A stretch of 64,000 nt of DNA, from the NCBI RefSeq assembly GCF_000715505.1, contig NZ_JHEH01000019.1:1-64000 (forward strand), read 5' to 3'. Made by a program: the position numbers and the translations under genes. The stretch comes from Thioclava dalianensis (lineage in GTDB: Bacteria; Pseudomonadota; Alphaproteobacteria; Rhodobacterales; Rhodobacteraceae). The notes below the pieces were generated by a model. That model was given only the letters and a program-made list of their open reading frames with translations. It was not told the origin of the DNA and ran no database searches. Position 1 is the stretch's first letter. Each line of letters opens with the position of its first letter. Shown here piece by piece: positions 7,496 through 16,309 of the stretch.

Positions 7496-9073
7496 TCAGT
7501 CCTTGAACAGATAGTCGAGCTGGGCCAGTTCATGGGCCACAGCGTCGGGGATGTCGAGAGCCCGCGCAAGGGCGCGGGCGTTGTCCTCGGGGCTGCCGTT
7601 TTCGCGCATCAGCTCATAATGCTCAAACCCGGCATCGCGCAGGCGCTCACGCTCAAAGGTCATATCGGCCCGGATCGTGGGGAGCACCTTGGCCAGCACA
7701 TCGGAGGGGGTTTCCTCTCCGGCCAGACCGACCCGGCGCGCATGGCCCGCCAGATAGTCATCACTGAAGCTGCATTCGATCTCGAGAAGCCGCGTTTCGC
7801 ATTTATCCCCGGTGAAATCCCGGATCACATCGAAGGCAGAGGGATCAAGGCAGATCAGCATCCGGTCCGAGCCCGCATGCTCGAACAGCATCCGCATCAG
7901 CACCCGCCGGTGACGGTTGCGCTTGTCCTTGGTTTTCTCGATCCCGCCCAGATCGGGCAGCTCGCACATCTCGTCAAAGACATATTCCATGGCGTGGATC
8001 GAGCTGTCGCGGGCGCTCAGCTCTGCCACCAGCCGCTTGGCCACATGCCATTTCTTGCACGCCACGATGAACAAGGTGCGCTCTCGACCCAAAGTCGATT
8101 CCGCCTCCCAGAACCGCGGGGCGAACCGGCGCCCGATACGCCCCCGGCCGGTGAGAAACTTATGCAGCGCGCGCCCCTCGTTCGAGATCGCGAACTGCAC
8201 GTCCTCTTGGGCCCAAAGCGCGCCAAGCCGATTCCTGAGCTCACGCGCCTCAGGGCTGATCTTGCGCGCAAATAGGTAATCTTGACTCAAGAGCAGGTCG
8301 TAATGGTCGTTGTAGAAATTCGCGGGCATCCCGTAATCGGTGAACATCAGGAATGTCAGCGTGCGCGCGTGGATCTCGGCCTCGGGGACGACGTGGCGCA
8401 CGATGGTCTGAAAGAAAGTCTCATCGGGGATCCATGTGGTGCGGAAGAACTTCATCACATCGGGTCGGCTGCGGATGAAATCGAGCACCCATTCAATGGT
8501 GCGCCGCCGCAAGCACCACCATTGCGAGCCGATCATCATCTGGATATCGGCGGGCACCTCGCGCGCCATCTTCAGACGCTGCTGCGCGCGGTAGCTTGCG
8601 TAGAAACGCTTGGGCTGGGTGCGTTCGTTGAACCAGTGCCGATAGATCAGCCGGTCTTCCTTCAACCCGGTCTTGATCCAGCCTGAGCTGAAGAAGTCGA
8701 AGCTCTCGATGTAATCGGCCTCTTCGGCATCGAGAAAATCATGCGCGTAGCGGGCTGTTTTGACCGGCATGCAATCGCCCGACAGCATGTAGAAATGCGT
8801 GGCGCGCGGAAAGTCTTCCTCCGCCGCCTTGAGCGCCTCGAGGGTCGCTGCCACAAGGCTCCACTCACCCCAGCCGCATTTTAACCGCTTGCGCGCGAAG
8901 GTCACGTTGGGGTTGTCTGACAGCGCCGCGCGCAGTTGGGCAAACTCGCTGGCCTTGGCGCTTGCATCATAGTGGATCGAAACAAAATCGCCGGTTTCCG
9001 TCAATCGCTGCGCTTGCGCGATCACCCCTTGGGGATCCTTATGTGTCAACAAAATAAACGCGATTCGTGCCAT
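7496..9073 (-). CDS. GT14 beta-1,6-N-acetylglucosaminyltransferase-like enzyme with C-terminal DUF5928-type domain
   Basis: 525 residues. The N-terminal half (about 1-260) resembles core-2/I-branching (GT14) glycosyltransferases: AFILLTHKDP at the start, SIHYDASA, HFYMLSGDCMPVK, and IPDETFFQT near residue 215, which carries the family's acidic residues. The C-terminal half (about 270-525) matches what I recall as the DUF5928 extension of rhodobacterial proteins; its Rossmann-like FIVACKKWHVAKRL suggests a nucleotide-binding fold. There is no signal peptide or membrane helix, so it acts in the cytoplasm, probably on a polysaccharide precursor. The divergent neighbour is a sulfotransferase, pointing to a modified surface glycan. 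Confidence 0.8.
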   Translation of the reverse strand: MARIAFILLTHKDPQGVIAQAQRLTETGDFVSIHYDASAKASEFAQLRAALSDNPNVTFARKRLKCGWGEWSLVAATLEALKAAEEDFPRATHFYMLSGDCMPVKTARYAHDFLDAEEADYIESFDFFSSGWIKTGLKEDRLIYRHWFNERTQPKRFYASYRAQQRLKMAREVPADIQMMIGSQWWCLRRRTIEWVLDFIRSRPDVMKFFRTTWIPDETFFQTIVRHVVPEAEIHARTLTFLMFTDYGMPANFYNDHYDLLLSQDYLFARKISPEARELRNRLGALWAQEDVQFAISNEGRALHKFLTGRGRIGRRFAPRFWEAESTLGRERTLFIVACKKWHVAKRLVAELSARDSSIHAMEYVFDEMCELPDLGGIEKTKDKRNRHRRVLMRMLFEHAGSDRMLICLDPSAFDVIRDFTGDKCETRLLEIECSFSDDYLAGHARRVGLAGEETPSDVLAKVLPTIRADMTFERERLRDAGFEHYELMRENGSPEDNARALARALDIPDAVAHELAQLDYLFKD

Positions 9074-9220
9074 GCGAAAATCGGGGCCGTGGTTATTTGG
9101 GTCACTATCTGCCTTGTTAGCGTCAATTCACGTTGAAAAGACAGCGTTTCTTTGCTCTTAAGAGCATAATTATCGCGCTATGGCCGCCCTGACGGGCCCT
9201 GCGCAGTCGGAGGAAAGTGA

Positions 9221-10039
9221 ATGGGGTTTCCCGGAACCTGGATGACGGAAAGCGAAAGCATGGTCTATCGCGTTGTCCCCAAATGCGCGTGCTCGTCGAT
9301 TGGGCAGATCATGTATTACTCGGATCATGGCCGCTATTTCGACGGAGACATTCACGATTCAACTTCTGGCCTGCACAAATGGGCGCAACCGGAAAGCCAG
9401 ACGCCGATCACTGAGAATGTCACCGGCCATAAAAGCTATGCCTTCACCTGCGTGCGCAATCCCTATGGGCGGATCCTCTCGTCCTTCTTCGACAAGATCG
9501 CGGGCATCCAGCGCAACGGGAAGCGCTATCGCGGCAATCTCGTCCCGAAGCTGGTGCAGAAATACGGGATCGAGGTCGGCTCGCCGGAGGATAACTTCGA
9601 TTTCGACCAGATCGCCTCGTTCCGCCGCTTCTTGCTGTTTGCACGTGACACCATCCGCTGGCGCCGCCCGATGGATCCCGACATTCACTGGTCCGCCATG
9701 TCGGGTCATATCTCGACCTTCATCGTGAATGGTGGGCGCTACGACAACATCTTCTTCACCGAGAAATTCAACGAGGGCATGAAATCCGTGCTCGATGACA
9801 TCGAGACCCCGGTGAAGATCGATATCGAGAGCGTTCCGCGCTTCAATGAATCCGAAGGGCACGGGCCCAAGCGGGCCCATAAGATCAGCGAATATTTCGA
9901 CGATCTGTCGCGCCATCTGGTCTGGGAAATCTACAAAAAGGATTTCCAGCTGTTCCAATATGACTTCGATGATCCCGACAATAAAATGCCCATCGGTGAG
10001 GTCGATCTCGACGAGGTTCACGCCAAGCTTGGCGATTGA
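9221..10039 (+). CDS. Sulfotransferase family 2 (carbohydrate sulfotransferase-like) protein
   Basis: 272 residues, cytoplasmic. The 5'-phosphosulfate loop of PAPS-dependent sulfotransferases is VPKCACSSI at residues 19-27 and the 3'-phosphate motif is FTCVRNPYGRILSSF at residues 75-89, a pattern of the Sulfotransfer_2 group. Transfer of sulfate from PAPS to a sugar hydroxyl is inferred. It diverges from the GT14-type gene across a 147-base shared promoter region, suggesting joint expression. An adjacent RBS-like GGAGGAAAG precedes the ATG. Two downstream ATG codons (9242, 9260) are less well placed. Confidence 0.82.
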   Translation: MGFPGTWMTESESMVYRVVPKCACSSIGQIMYYSDHGRYFDGDIHDSTSGLHKWAQPESQTPITENVTGHKSYAFTCVRNPYGRILSSFFDKIAGIQRNGKRYRGNLVPKLVQKYGIEVGSPEDNFDFDQIASFRRFLLFARDTIRWRRPMDPDIHWSAMSGHISTFIVNGGRYDNIFFTEKFNEGMKSVLDDIETPVKIDIESVPRFNESEGHGPKRAHKISEYFDDLSRHLVWEIYKKDFQLFQYDFDDPDNKMPIGEVDLDEVHAKLGD

Positions 10040-10118
10040 GACCTAATTCGGGGCTTGCAGATTGGCAGATGTACTCTACTTCGAGCGGGTCTGATTCACT
10101 CTAGCGGAGCCCTCCCCC

Positions 10119-11297
10119 ATGTCGCTCAGCCCCCGCAAAGCCCGGGCCGTGATCCTGTCACTGGCCCTTGGAACCTTTGGCATCGGTGTGATCGAGTTCG
10201 CCTCGATGGGCCTATTGCCATTCTACGCCGCCGATTTCGGCATCAGCGAGGCCCGCGCGGGTCACGCGATCTCGTCTTATGCGCTCGGCGTGGTGATCGG
10301 CGCGCCGCTGCTGGCGGTGGCCGGCGCAAAGCTGCCCCGCAAGGGCTTCCTGATCGGGCTGATGGGCTTTTACGCCTTGGCCAATATCGTAGCCGGGTTT
10401 GCGCCGAACATGACGACCTTCACCATCGCGCGCTTCTTCTCGGGGCTGCCGCATGGCGCGTATTTCGGCATGGCGATGCTGTTTGCCGCCGATCTGATGC
10501 CAAAGGGCAAGCGCGCGCAGGGGATCGCGCTGGTGATCTCGGGGCTCACGGTCGCCAATATCATCGGCGTGCCACTGGCGGGGGCCATCGGGCAGTATTT
10601 CGGCTGGCGCTGGGGCTTTGCCATTGTCGCGGTGATCTGCGGCCTCTCGACGCTTCTGATCGCGCGCCACGCACCTGTGGTGCCGCGCGATCCTGATGCC
10701 AGCCCCATGCAAGAGCTACGTGCGCTTGCCAACCGCTCGGTCTGGCTGACATTGGCGGTGGGCTCGGTCGGGTTTGGCGGGGTGTTTGCGGTCTATTCCT
10801 ACCTGTCGGCCACGATGATCGACACGCAGGCCGGGCCAAGCTGGACGATCCCGATCGCACTCTCGGCCTTTGGCATCGGCGGCACGCTGGGCAATATGAT
10901 CGCGGGCCGCCTGTCGGACTGGTCGCGCTTTGGCGCGGGGGTAATCTTGCTGAGCGGTATGGCGGTGATGACCTTGCTCTATACGATCACCATCGGGCAC
11001 TGGGAATGGATGTCGGTCGCGATGATCGCGATGGGCACCACCGCCGGGCTGATCATTCCGATGCAGATGCGGCTGATGGAGGTCGCAGGACGCGCCCAGA
11101 CGCTTGCGGCGGCGCTCAATCACGCGGCCTTCAATTTGGGCAACGCGCTGGGGCCCTTCTTTGCGGGCCTTGCGCTGAGCGCGGGCTATGGCTGGCAGTC
11201 GACCGGGATCGTGGGCACCGCGATGGCCTTGGTAGGGCTTGCCTTCCTTGGCATCGCCTATCTCGACTCGCGCCGCCCCGAGCCCCTGCCCGCCTAG
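10119..11297 (+). CDS. MFS transporter (AraJ/sugar-efflux-type)
   Basis: 392 residues with twelve hydrophobic segments, the size and pattern of the drug:proton antiporter-1 or AraJ-like branch of the major facilitator superfamily. The loop between helices 2 and 3 holds a degraded family motif (AVAGAKLPRKGFLIG), and helix 4 contains RFFSGLPHGAYFGMA, typical of AraJ/YdhP-like proteins. Substrate is unknown. Its stop codon overlaps that of the convergent YdeP-like gene within a CCTAGG sequence. Confidence 0.88.
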   Translation: MSLSPRKARAVILSLALGTFGIGVIEFASMGLLPFYAADFGISEARAGHAISSYALGVVIGAPLLAVAGAKLPRKGFLIGLMGFYALANIVAGFAPNMTTFTIARFFSGLPHGAYFGMAMLFAADLMPKGKRAQGIALVISGLTVANIIGVPLAGAIGQYFGWRWGFAIVAVICGLSTLLIARHAPVVPRDPDASPMQELRALANRSVWLTLAVGSVGFGGVFAVYSYLSATMIDTQAGPSWTIPIALSAFGIGGTLGNMIAGRLSDWSRFGAGVILLSGMAVMTLLYTITIGHWEWMSVAMIAMGTTAGLIIPMQMRLMEVAGRAQTLAAALNHAAFNLGNALGPFFAGLALSAGYGWQSTGIVGTAMALVGLAFLGIAYLDSRRPEPLPA

Positions 11298-13573
11298 GCT
11301 TTCTCGATGCGCACCGGCACCCCTTTGGAGCCGGGCGTCTTCGAGAGCTGGTCGTGCAAACCCACCGGGATCAACACGTTGCATTCCGGGTAATAGCCCC
11401 CGACCGTGCCGCGCGGCATATCGAACTGGCACAGGCTCAGCCCCGTTTTGATCCGGTCCACGCCATCGCCCATATCGCCGCGCACGGTGATCTCATCGCC
11501 GTGCTTCAGCCCAAGATCGGCAATGTCGATCTTGTTCATCAAGAGCACATCGCGCGTGCCCTCGATCCCGCGAAAGCGATCCGAATAGCCGTAGATCGTG
11601 GTGTTGAACTGATCGTTCGAGCGCATCGTGATCATCCGGAAACGCCCCGGCGCATCCTCGAATCCCAGCGCGTTAAGCCGGTCCGGCGTGGTGAATTCCA
11701 GCTTGCCGCTTTCGGTCTTCCAGACGCGCTCATGGGCGGCATTGCCACGCCAGAACCCGCCCGGCTCATTCATCCGGGCGTTGAAGTCGCGGAAATCGTC
11801 GGGATATGTGGCCTCGATCAGATCGCGCACCACCGAATAATCCTTGATCCAGTCCAGCCAGCACAGCTTGTCATTGGGCGCGCAGGCCGCCTGCGCGATG
11901 CGACAGGTGATCTCCAGTTCGGATTTCAACGTCTTCGCCGCTGGCGGATGTTTGCCCAGCGAGCCATGGATCATCGAGAAGCTGTCCTCGACGCTCACAT
12001 ATTGGTTGCCGGTCTCTTGCTCATCGACCTCGGAGCGGCTCAGGCACGGCAGGATGTAAGCCACCTCGCCCGGATAGAGATGCGACCGGTTGAGCTTGGT
12101 CGAGACCATCACCGTCAGCTTTTGCTGTGGCCAGGCGGCCTCGATACGGTCGGTGTCGGGCAGCGCGCGCAAGAGGTTTCCGCCCATGCTCAGCGTGGCT
12201 GATACCTTGCCCTCCAGCATCGCCTGCGCCGCATCGACGATATGCATCCCGTCTTTCTGCGGCGGCTCGAACCCGAAGAGATCGCGCAGCCGATCCATCG
12301 GGATCAGCGCGGTCTTCTCGGCAATACCCACGGTGCGCTGGCCTTGCACATTGGAGTGCCCGCGCACCGGGCAGCAGCCCGCCCCCTTGCGCCCGATATT
12401 GCCGCGCAGGGCGAGGAAATTCACCAGCATCCCGATATTGGTCGCGCCATGGGCGTGCTGCGTGAGCCCCATCCCGTAGACACCGATCACGCGCTCGGCC
12501 TTGATATAGACCTCGGCGGCCTGACGCAGCTCGGTCTCGCTCAGGCCGCATTCATCGCACAAGGCCTGCCACTCGGTGCTGCGGCAGAACCGCAAAAAGC
12601 CCTCGTAATCGTTGCAATGCTCGCGCAGGAACGCCCAGTCGATGATCGGCGCGCGGCCCTGCGCCTCGGCTTTTTCATCCGCTTCGATGACGGCCTTGCA
12701 CAGCCCCGTCAGGGCCGCGATATCCGAGCCTGCCTTGAGCTGGTGATACTGATCGGAGATCTTCGTCTCGCTGCCCGTCAGCATGTCATGCATATTCTGC
12801 GGATCGACAAAGCTGATCAGCCCCTGCTCGCGCACCGGGTTGAAAGTGACGATCTTGGCGCCGCGGTCCTTGGCCTCTTTCAACGGATGCAGGAAGCGCG
12901 GCGCATTGGTGCCAGGGTTCTGGCCGAAGAAGAAATAGCAATCGGTCTCTTCGAGGTCTTCCCAAAGCACCGTTCCCACCGATGAACCGATCACCTTCTT
13001 GAGCCCGACGCTCGTCGTCTCGTGGCACATGTTGGAGCTTTGCGGCAGGTTGTTATTGCCATAGGCCCGCGCCATCAGCGCCCAGAGATAGGAGGCCTCA
13101 AGTCCCGCATGGCCCGAGGAGTAGAACACCACCTGCTCGCGCGGCAGATCTTTGAGTGTGGCGCCGATCTCCGCAAAAGCATCGTCCCAACTCACCTCGA
13201 CATAGCGGTCGCGGGCGGGGTCGTAGCGCATCGGCGCGGTCAGCCGTCCGGTCTTTTCCAGCTCGTGATCGGACCAGTCGCGCAGCCCCGCCACGGTGTG
13301 ATCCTCCCAAAACTCGGGCGTGCAGCGCGCGCGGGTCATATCCCACAGCGTTGATTTCGCGCCATTCTCGCAAAACTCGAACGGGTGGTAATTGGCCGGT
13401 TTGGGAAAGGCGCAAGAGGCACACATATAGCCGCCCGGCTTGTTCTGTCGTTTGAGCGTGCGCACCGCATCTGCCGAAGGCCATGTTTCGCCAAAAATCC
13501 GGGTGATCCCTTTGAGCGACCCCCAACCGCCGGAGGGGCCGCTTGTTTCGGGAAGATCATCGGTTTTGGACAT
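11294..13573 (-). CDS. FdhF/YdeP family molybdopterin oxidoreductase
   Basis: 759 residues, the usual length of YdeP. Near the N-terminus C51-x2-C54 (CASCAFPK) and further Cys residues suggest an iron-sulfur site; NMCHETTSVG occupies the place where formate dehydrogenases carry the molybdenum-binding Cys/Sec. GQNPGTNAPR, GMGLTQHAHG and the C-terminal molybdopterin dinucleotide domain (MRSNDQFNTTIYG) complete the family pattern. There is no Tat signal, so the enzyme is cytoplasmic. In E. coli YdeP has been linked to acid resistance; the reaction is unknown. I chose ATG 13573 because the longer start at 13618 runs into the terminator hairpin of cydB. Confidence 0.88.
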   Translation of the reverse strand: MSKTDDLPETSGPSGGWGSLKGITRIFGETWPSADAVRTLKRQNKPGGYMCASCAFPKPANYHPFEFCENGAKSTLWDMTRARCTPEFWEDHTVAGLRDWSDHELEKTGRLTAPMRYDPARDRYVEVSWDDAFAEIGATLKDLPREQVVFYSSGHAGLEASYLWALMARAYGNNNLPQSSNMCHETTSVGLKKVIGSSVGTVLWEDLEETDCYFFFGQNPGTNAPRFLHPLKEAKDRGAKIVTFNPVREQGLISFVDPQNMHDMLTGSETKISDQYHQLKAGSDIAALTGLCKAVIEADEKAEAQGRAPIIDWAFLREHCNDYEGFLRFCRSTEWQALCDECGLSETELRQAAEVYIKAERVIGVYGMGLTQHAHGATNIGMLVNFLALRGNIGRKGAGCCPVRGHSNVQGQRTVGIAEKTALIPMDRLRDLFGFEPPQKDGMHIVDAAQAMLEGKVSATLSMGGNLLRALPDTDRIEAAWPQQKLTVMVSTKLNRSHLYPGEVAYILPCLSRSEVDEQETGNQYVSVEDSFSMIHGSLGKHPPAAKTLKSELEITCRIAQAACAPNDKLCWLDWIKDYSVVRDLIEATYPDDFRDFNARMNEPGGFWRGNAAHERVWKTESGKLEFTTPDRLNALGFEDAPGRFRMITMRSNDQFNTTIYGYSDRFRGIEGTRDVLLMNKIDIADLGLKHGDEITVRGDMGDGVDRIKTGLSLCQFDMPRGTVGGYYPECNVLIPVGLHDQLSKTPGSKGVPVRIEKA

Positions 13574-13593
13574 GGGCGGCCTCCGGCTGAACA

Positions 13594-13638
13594 TAAAAAA
13601 GCACCCCGATCGCGACATATGGCGCAGATCGGGGTGCT
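13594..13638 (-). terminator. Rho-independent terminator after cydB
   Basis: Perfect 12-bp inverted repeat AGCACCCCGATC (13600-13611) and GATCGGGGTGCT (13627-13638) with a 15-base loop. On the minus strand the stem is followed by a run of six T (13595-13600). It sits about 60 bases after the cydB stop and just before the YdeP-like start, separating the two minus-strand units. Confidence 0.85.
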
Positions 13639-13699
13639 ATGAGTGATGAGGGATCATTCCCCTCGAACGCGCGGAGGGTTCGGCAGTTCCCTCTTCAAC

Positions 13700-14716
13700 T
13701 TAATAGTGATGGTGGTCATGCTCGCTCGTCTTGCCGCGGAACACCCAATAGGCATAGGCGGTGTAGCTCAGGATGATCGGCAGGAAGATCACCGCCCCCA
13801 CGAAGACAAACATCTGCGATGCGGCACCCGACGCGGCCTCCCGGATCGTGATCGAGGTCGGCACGATATAGGGGAAGATCGACAGGCCCAGCCCGATAAA
13901 ACTGAGGATGAAGATCCCGATGCCGGACAAATAGGCCACAAGCCCACGATCCGAGCGGATCGCCCACCAGTAGCCATAGCCGCAAAGCAGCAACAGTAAG
14001 GGCACCAGAGCGCTCAGCAAGATCCCCGGGAAGGCAAACCAGCGCCGGAAATACTCGGGGTTCAGGAAAGGCGTCGCGAGCGAGGCCAGAAGGATGAACA
14101 CCAGCGTGATCAAAAGCGCCTTCTCGCCAAAGCGGCGCGCGCGATCATAAAGATCATCCGAGGTCTTGAGCACAATCCACGCAGCCCCCAGCATCACATA
14201 GCCCGCGACAAGCGCCAGCGCCGTGCCGAGGCTGAACCAGCTCAGCCAGTCCAGCGGACCGCCCGAGAAGGTGCGCCCGGTCACGCTGGGCCCCTGCAGC
14301 AGACCGCCAAGCACCGCGCCCTGTGCCAGCGTGGCCACCAGCGAGCCGCCGAAAAAGGCCTTGTCCCAGAGCGGTCTCCAGCGCCGCGTCTTGCCGCGGA
14401 ACTCGAAGGCCACACCGCGAAACGCCAGCGCCAGAAGCATCACGATCAATGGCACGTAAAGTGCGTTGAGGATGACGCCATAGGCGAGCGGGAACACCGC
14501 CAGCAGGCCGCCGCCCCCCATGACCAGCCAAGTCTCGTTGCCATCCCAGACGGGTGCCACCGAGTTCATCGCCCGGGTCCGGTTGTCATCCGAGCCAAGG
14601 AAGGGGAACATGATCCCCACCCCCAGATCGAACCCGTCGAGCACGACATAGGTCAGAACGGCGAAGGCAATGATCGCAGCCCAGATATCGGGCAGGTAAT
14701 GGGCCAGAGTGCTCAT
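13700..14716 (-). CDS. cydB: Cytochrome bd-type quinol oxidase subunit II (CydB/CioB)
   Basis: 338 residues and about nine membrane helices. It is the partner subunit of the bd-family terminal oxidase, which oxidises quinol and reduces O2 to water without pumping protons. LPDIWAAIIAFAVLTYVVLDGFDLGVG near the N-terminus (residues 8-34) is the CydB signature. The start overlaps the cydA end by 4 bases. No CydX-like mini-subunit and no cydDC exporter are next to it. Confidence 0.93.
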   Translation of the reverse strand: MSTLAHYLPDIWAAIIAFAVLTYVVLDGFDLGVGIMFPFLGSDDNRTRAMNSVAPVWDGNETWLVMGGGGLLAVFPLAYGVILNALYVPLIVMLLALAFRGVAFEFRGKTRRWRPLWDKAFFGGSLVATLAQGAVLGGLLQGPSVTGRTFSGGPLDWLSWFSLGTALALVAGYVMLGAAWIVLKTSDDLYDRARRFGEKALLITLVFILLASLATPFLNPEYFRRWFAFPGILLSALVPLLLLLCGYGYWWAIRSDRGLVAYLSGIGIFILSFIGLGLSIFPYIVPTSITIREAASGAASQMFVFVGAVIFLPIILSYTAYAYWVFRGKTSEHDHHHY

Positions 14717-16128
14717 GAGTGGGCCTCCTCTTTATCGGTCACGACATCATCAAGCATCACCGAGGCCAGCCCGCCGGCCCGCTGCGGTGTATTCTCTACA
14801 GGCGCTGCACTGCCCGGCCCCTGCCGCATCAGTCGCAACAGGTAGAACGTGCCCGAGCCAAAGAGGAAGGCGTAGACCAGCACGAAACCGATCAAGGCCA
14901 GCAAGGCCGTGGTGTGATCGAGATGCGAGACAGAATCCTTTGTCATCAGGTGTCCGTAGACCGTGAAGGGCTGTCGGCCGAACTCGGTCGTGAACCAACC
15001 CATGATGATGGCGAGAAACCCGCCGGGCGAGACCACCAGCGCCGCGCGGTGGAACCAGCCCGGCTCATGCAGCTTCTTGCGCAGCATCAGCCAGCCGCCC
15101 CAGAAGCCGATCACGGCAAACAGGGCGCCAAGCCCCACCATGATGCGGAAGGTCCAGAACACGACAAGCATCGGCGGACGCTCATCGACCGGGAAATCGC
15201 CAAGGCCCGGAACTTCGCCTTCCAGGGAGTGGGTCAGGATCAGCGACGAGGCATAGGGGATCTCGATCTTGTAGGCCGTCCGTTCCTTATCCTGCTCGGG
15301 CCAGCCGAAGAGAATGAAAGGAGCCCCCTTCTCGGTTTTCCAATGCCCTTCCATCGCCGCGATCTTGGCAGGCTGATGCTTGAGGGTGTTGAGCCCTTGC
15401 TGGTCGCCTGCGAGGATCTGGATCGGGGCGGTCACGAGGATCATCGCCACCGCCATGCGGAACATCACCCGCACCGCGTCATCGGCGGTGCCGCGCAGAT
15501 GGTGCCACGCGCCCACACCGGCCACGACAAGCGCCGTCGTGAGATAGGCTGCCAGAACCATATGGACAAGACGATAGGGCAGCGAGGGGTTGAAGATGAT
15601 CTGCCACCAATCCTCGGGGATGAATTGGCCCAGCTCATTGACCGAGAACCCGACGGGGGTTTGCATCCAGCTATTCGCAGCCAAGATCCAGAAGGCCGAG
15701 ATCAGGGTGCCGATCGCAACCATCAGGACCGCGATGTAGTAGATGATCGGGCGGACACGGTCGCGTCCAAATAGCATGATGCCTAGGAAACCCGCCTCTA
15801 GGAAGAAGGCCGTCATGACCTCATATCCCATCAGCGGACCAAGCACCGGACCTGCCTTGTCGGAAAACACCGCCCAATTCAGCCCGAATTCATAAGACAT
15901 CACGACGCCCGAGACGACGCCCATGCCGAAGACGACTGCGAAGATGTGCTTCCAGAACTCGAAAATCCTCAGATACACATCCTTGCCGGTGATTTTGCGC
16001 AAGGTTTCAAGCACCGCCAGAAAACTGGCGGAGCCTATGGAGAGGGCGGGGAAAATAATATGGGCCGACACGACGAAGGCGAACTGAGCGCGAGCGAGAT
16101 CGAGGGTCGGAATGTCGGACAGTATCAT
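14713..16128 (-). CDS. cydA: Cytochrome bd-type quinol oxidase subunit I (CydA/CioA, cyanide-insensitive type)
   Basis: 471 residues from ATG 16128; this start gives the conserved N-terminus LDLARAQFAFVVSAH with the heme-ligand His. The region after helix 6 is short, as in CioA oxidases that lack the long Q-loop of E. coli CydA. The quinol-site motif reads GRQPF where most relatives have GRQPW. The other heme-ligand region (SYEFGLNWAVF) is present. Overlap with cydB shows one transcript. Such oxidases usually work at low oxygen or under respiratory poisons. No clear FNR site was seen upstream. Confidence 0.93.
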   Translation of the reverse strand: MILSDIPTLDLARAQFAFVVSAHIIFPALSIGSASFLAVLETLRKITGKDVYLRIFEFWKHIFAVVFGMGVVSGVVMSYEFGLNWAVFSDKAGPVLGPLMGYEVMTAFFLEAGFLGIMLFGRDRVRPIIYYIAVLMVAIGTLISAFWILAANSWMQTPVGFSVNELGQFIPEDWWQIIFNPSLPYRLVHMVLAAYLTTALVVAGVGAWHHLRGTADDAVRVMFRMAVAMILVTAPIQILAGDQQGLNTLKHQPAKIAAMEGHWKTEKGAPFILFGWPEQDKERTAYKIEIPYASSLILTHSLEGEVPGLGDFPVDERPPMLVVFWTFRIMVGLGALFAVIGFWGGWLMLRKKLHEPGWFHRAALVVSPGGFLAIIMGWFTTEFGRQPFTVYGHLMTKDSVSHLDHTTALLALIGFVLVYAFLFGSGTFYLLRLMRQGPGSAAPVENTPQRAGGLASVMLDDVVTDKEEAHS

Positions 16129-16254
16129 TGTCGGGCAACTTCCTTTTGGTCCGGGGGTGCCACTCAATTAACCGCAAAGCTGCGCGTGGCAAGCGTAGCA
16201 ACCCTTGTATCATCCCTTCTGTGGCTACATGTCGCAACCTTTTTTCCGAATAAG

Positions 16255-16284
16255 AAAACCCCGCGCAGATTGACTGCGCGGGGT
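16255..16284 (-). terminator. Rho-independent terminator after the ectoine operon
   Basis: Inverted repeat ACCCCGCGCAG (16258-16268) and CTGCGCGGGGT (16274-16284), 5-base loop. On the minus strand the stem is followed by GGTTTTC, a short T-tract. It lies about 25 bases after the stop of the ectoine-operon aspartate kinase. Confidence 0.75.
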
Positions 16285-16309
16285 CGAATTACTCGCAATG
16301 CGGGAGGCC

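Noticed and set aside
13574-13618. Longer N-terminus for the YdeP-like gene starting at 13618
   Set aside because: It would begin inside the cydB terminator hairpin; the ATG at 13573 gives the normal family length.
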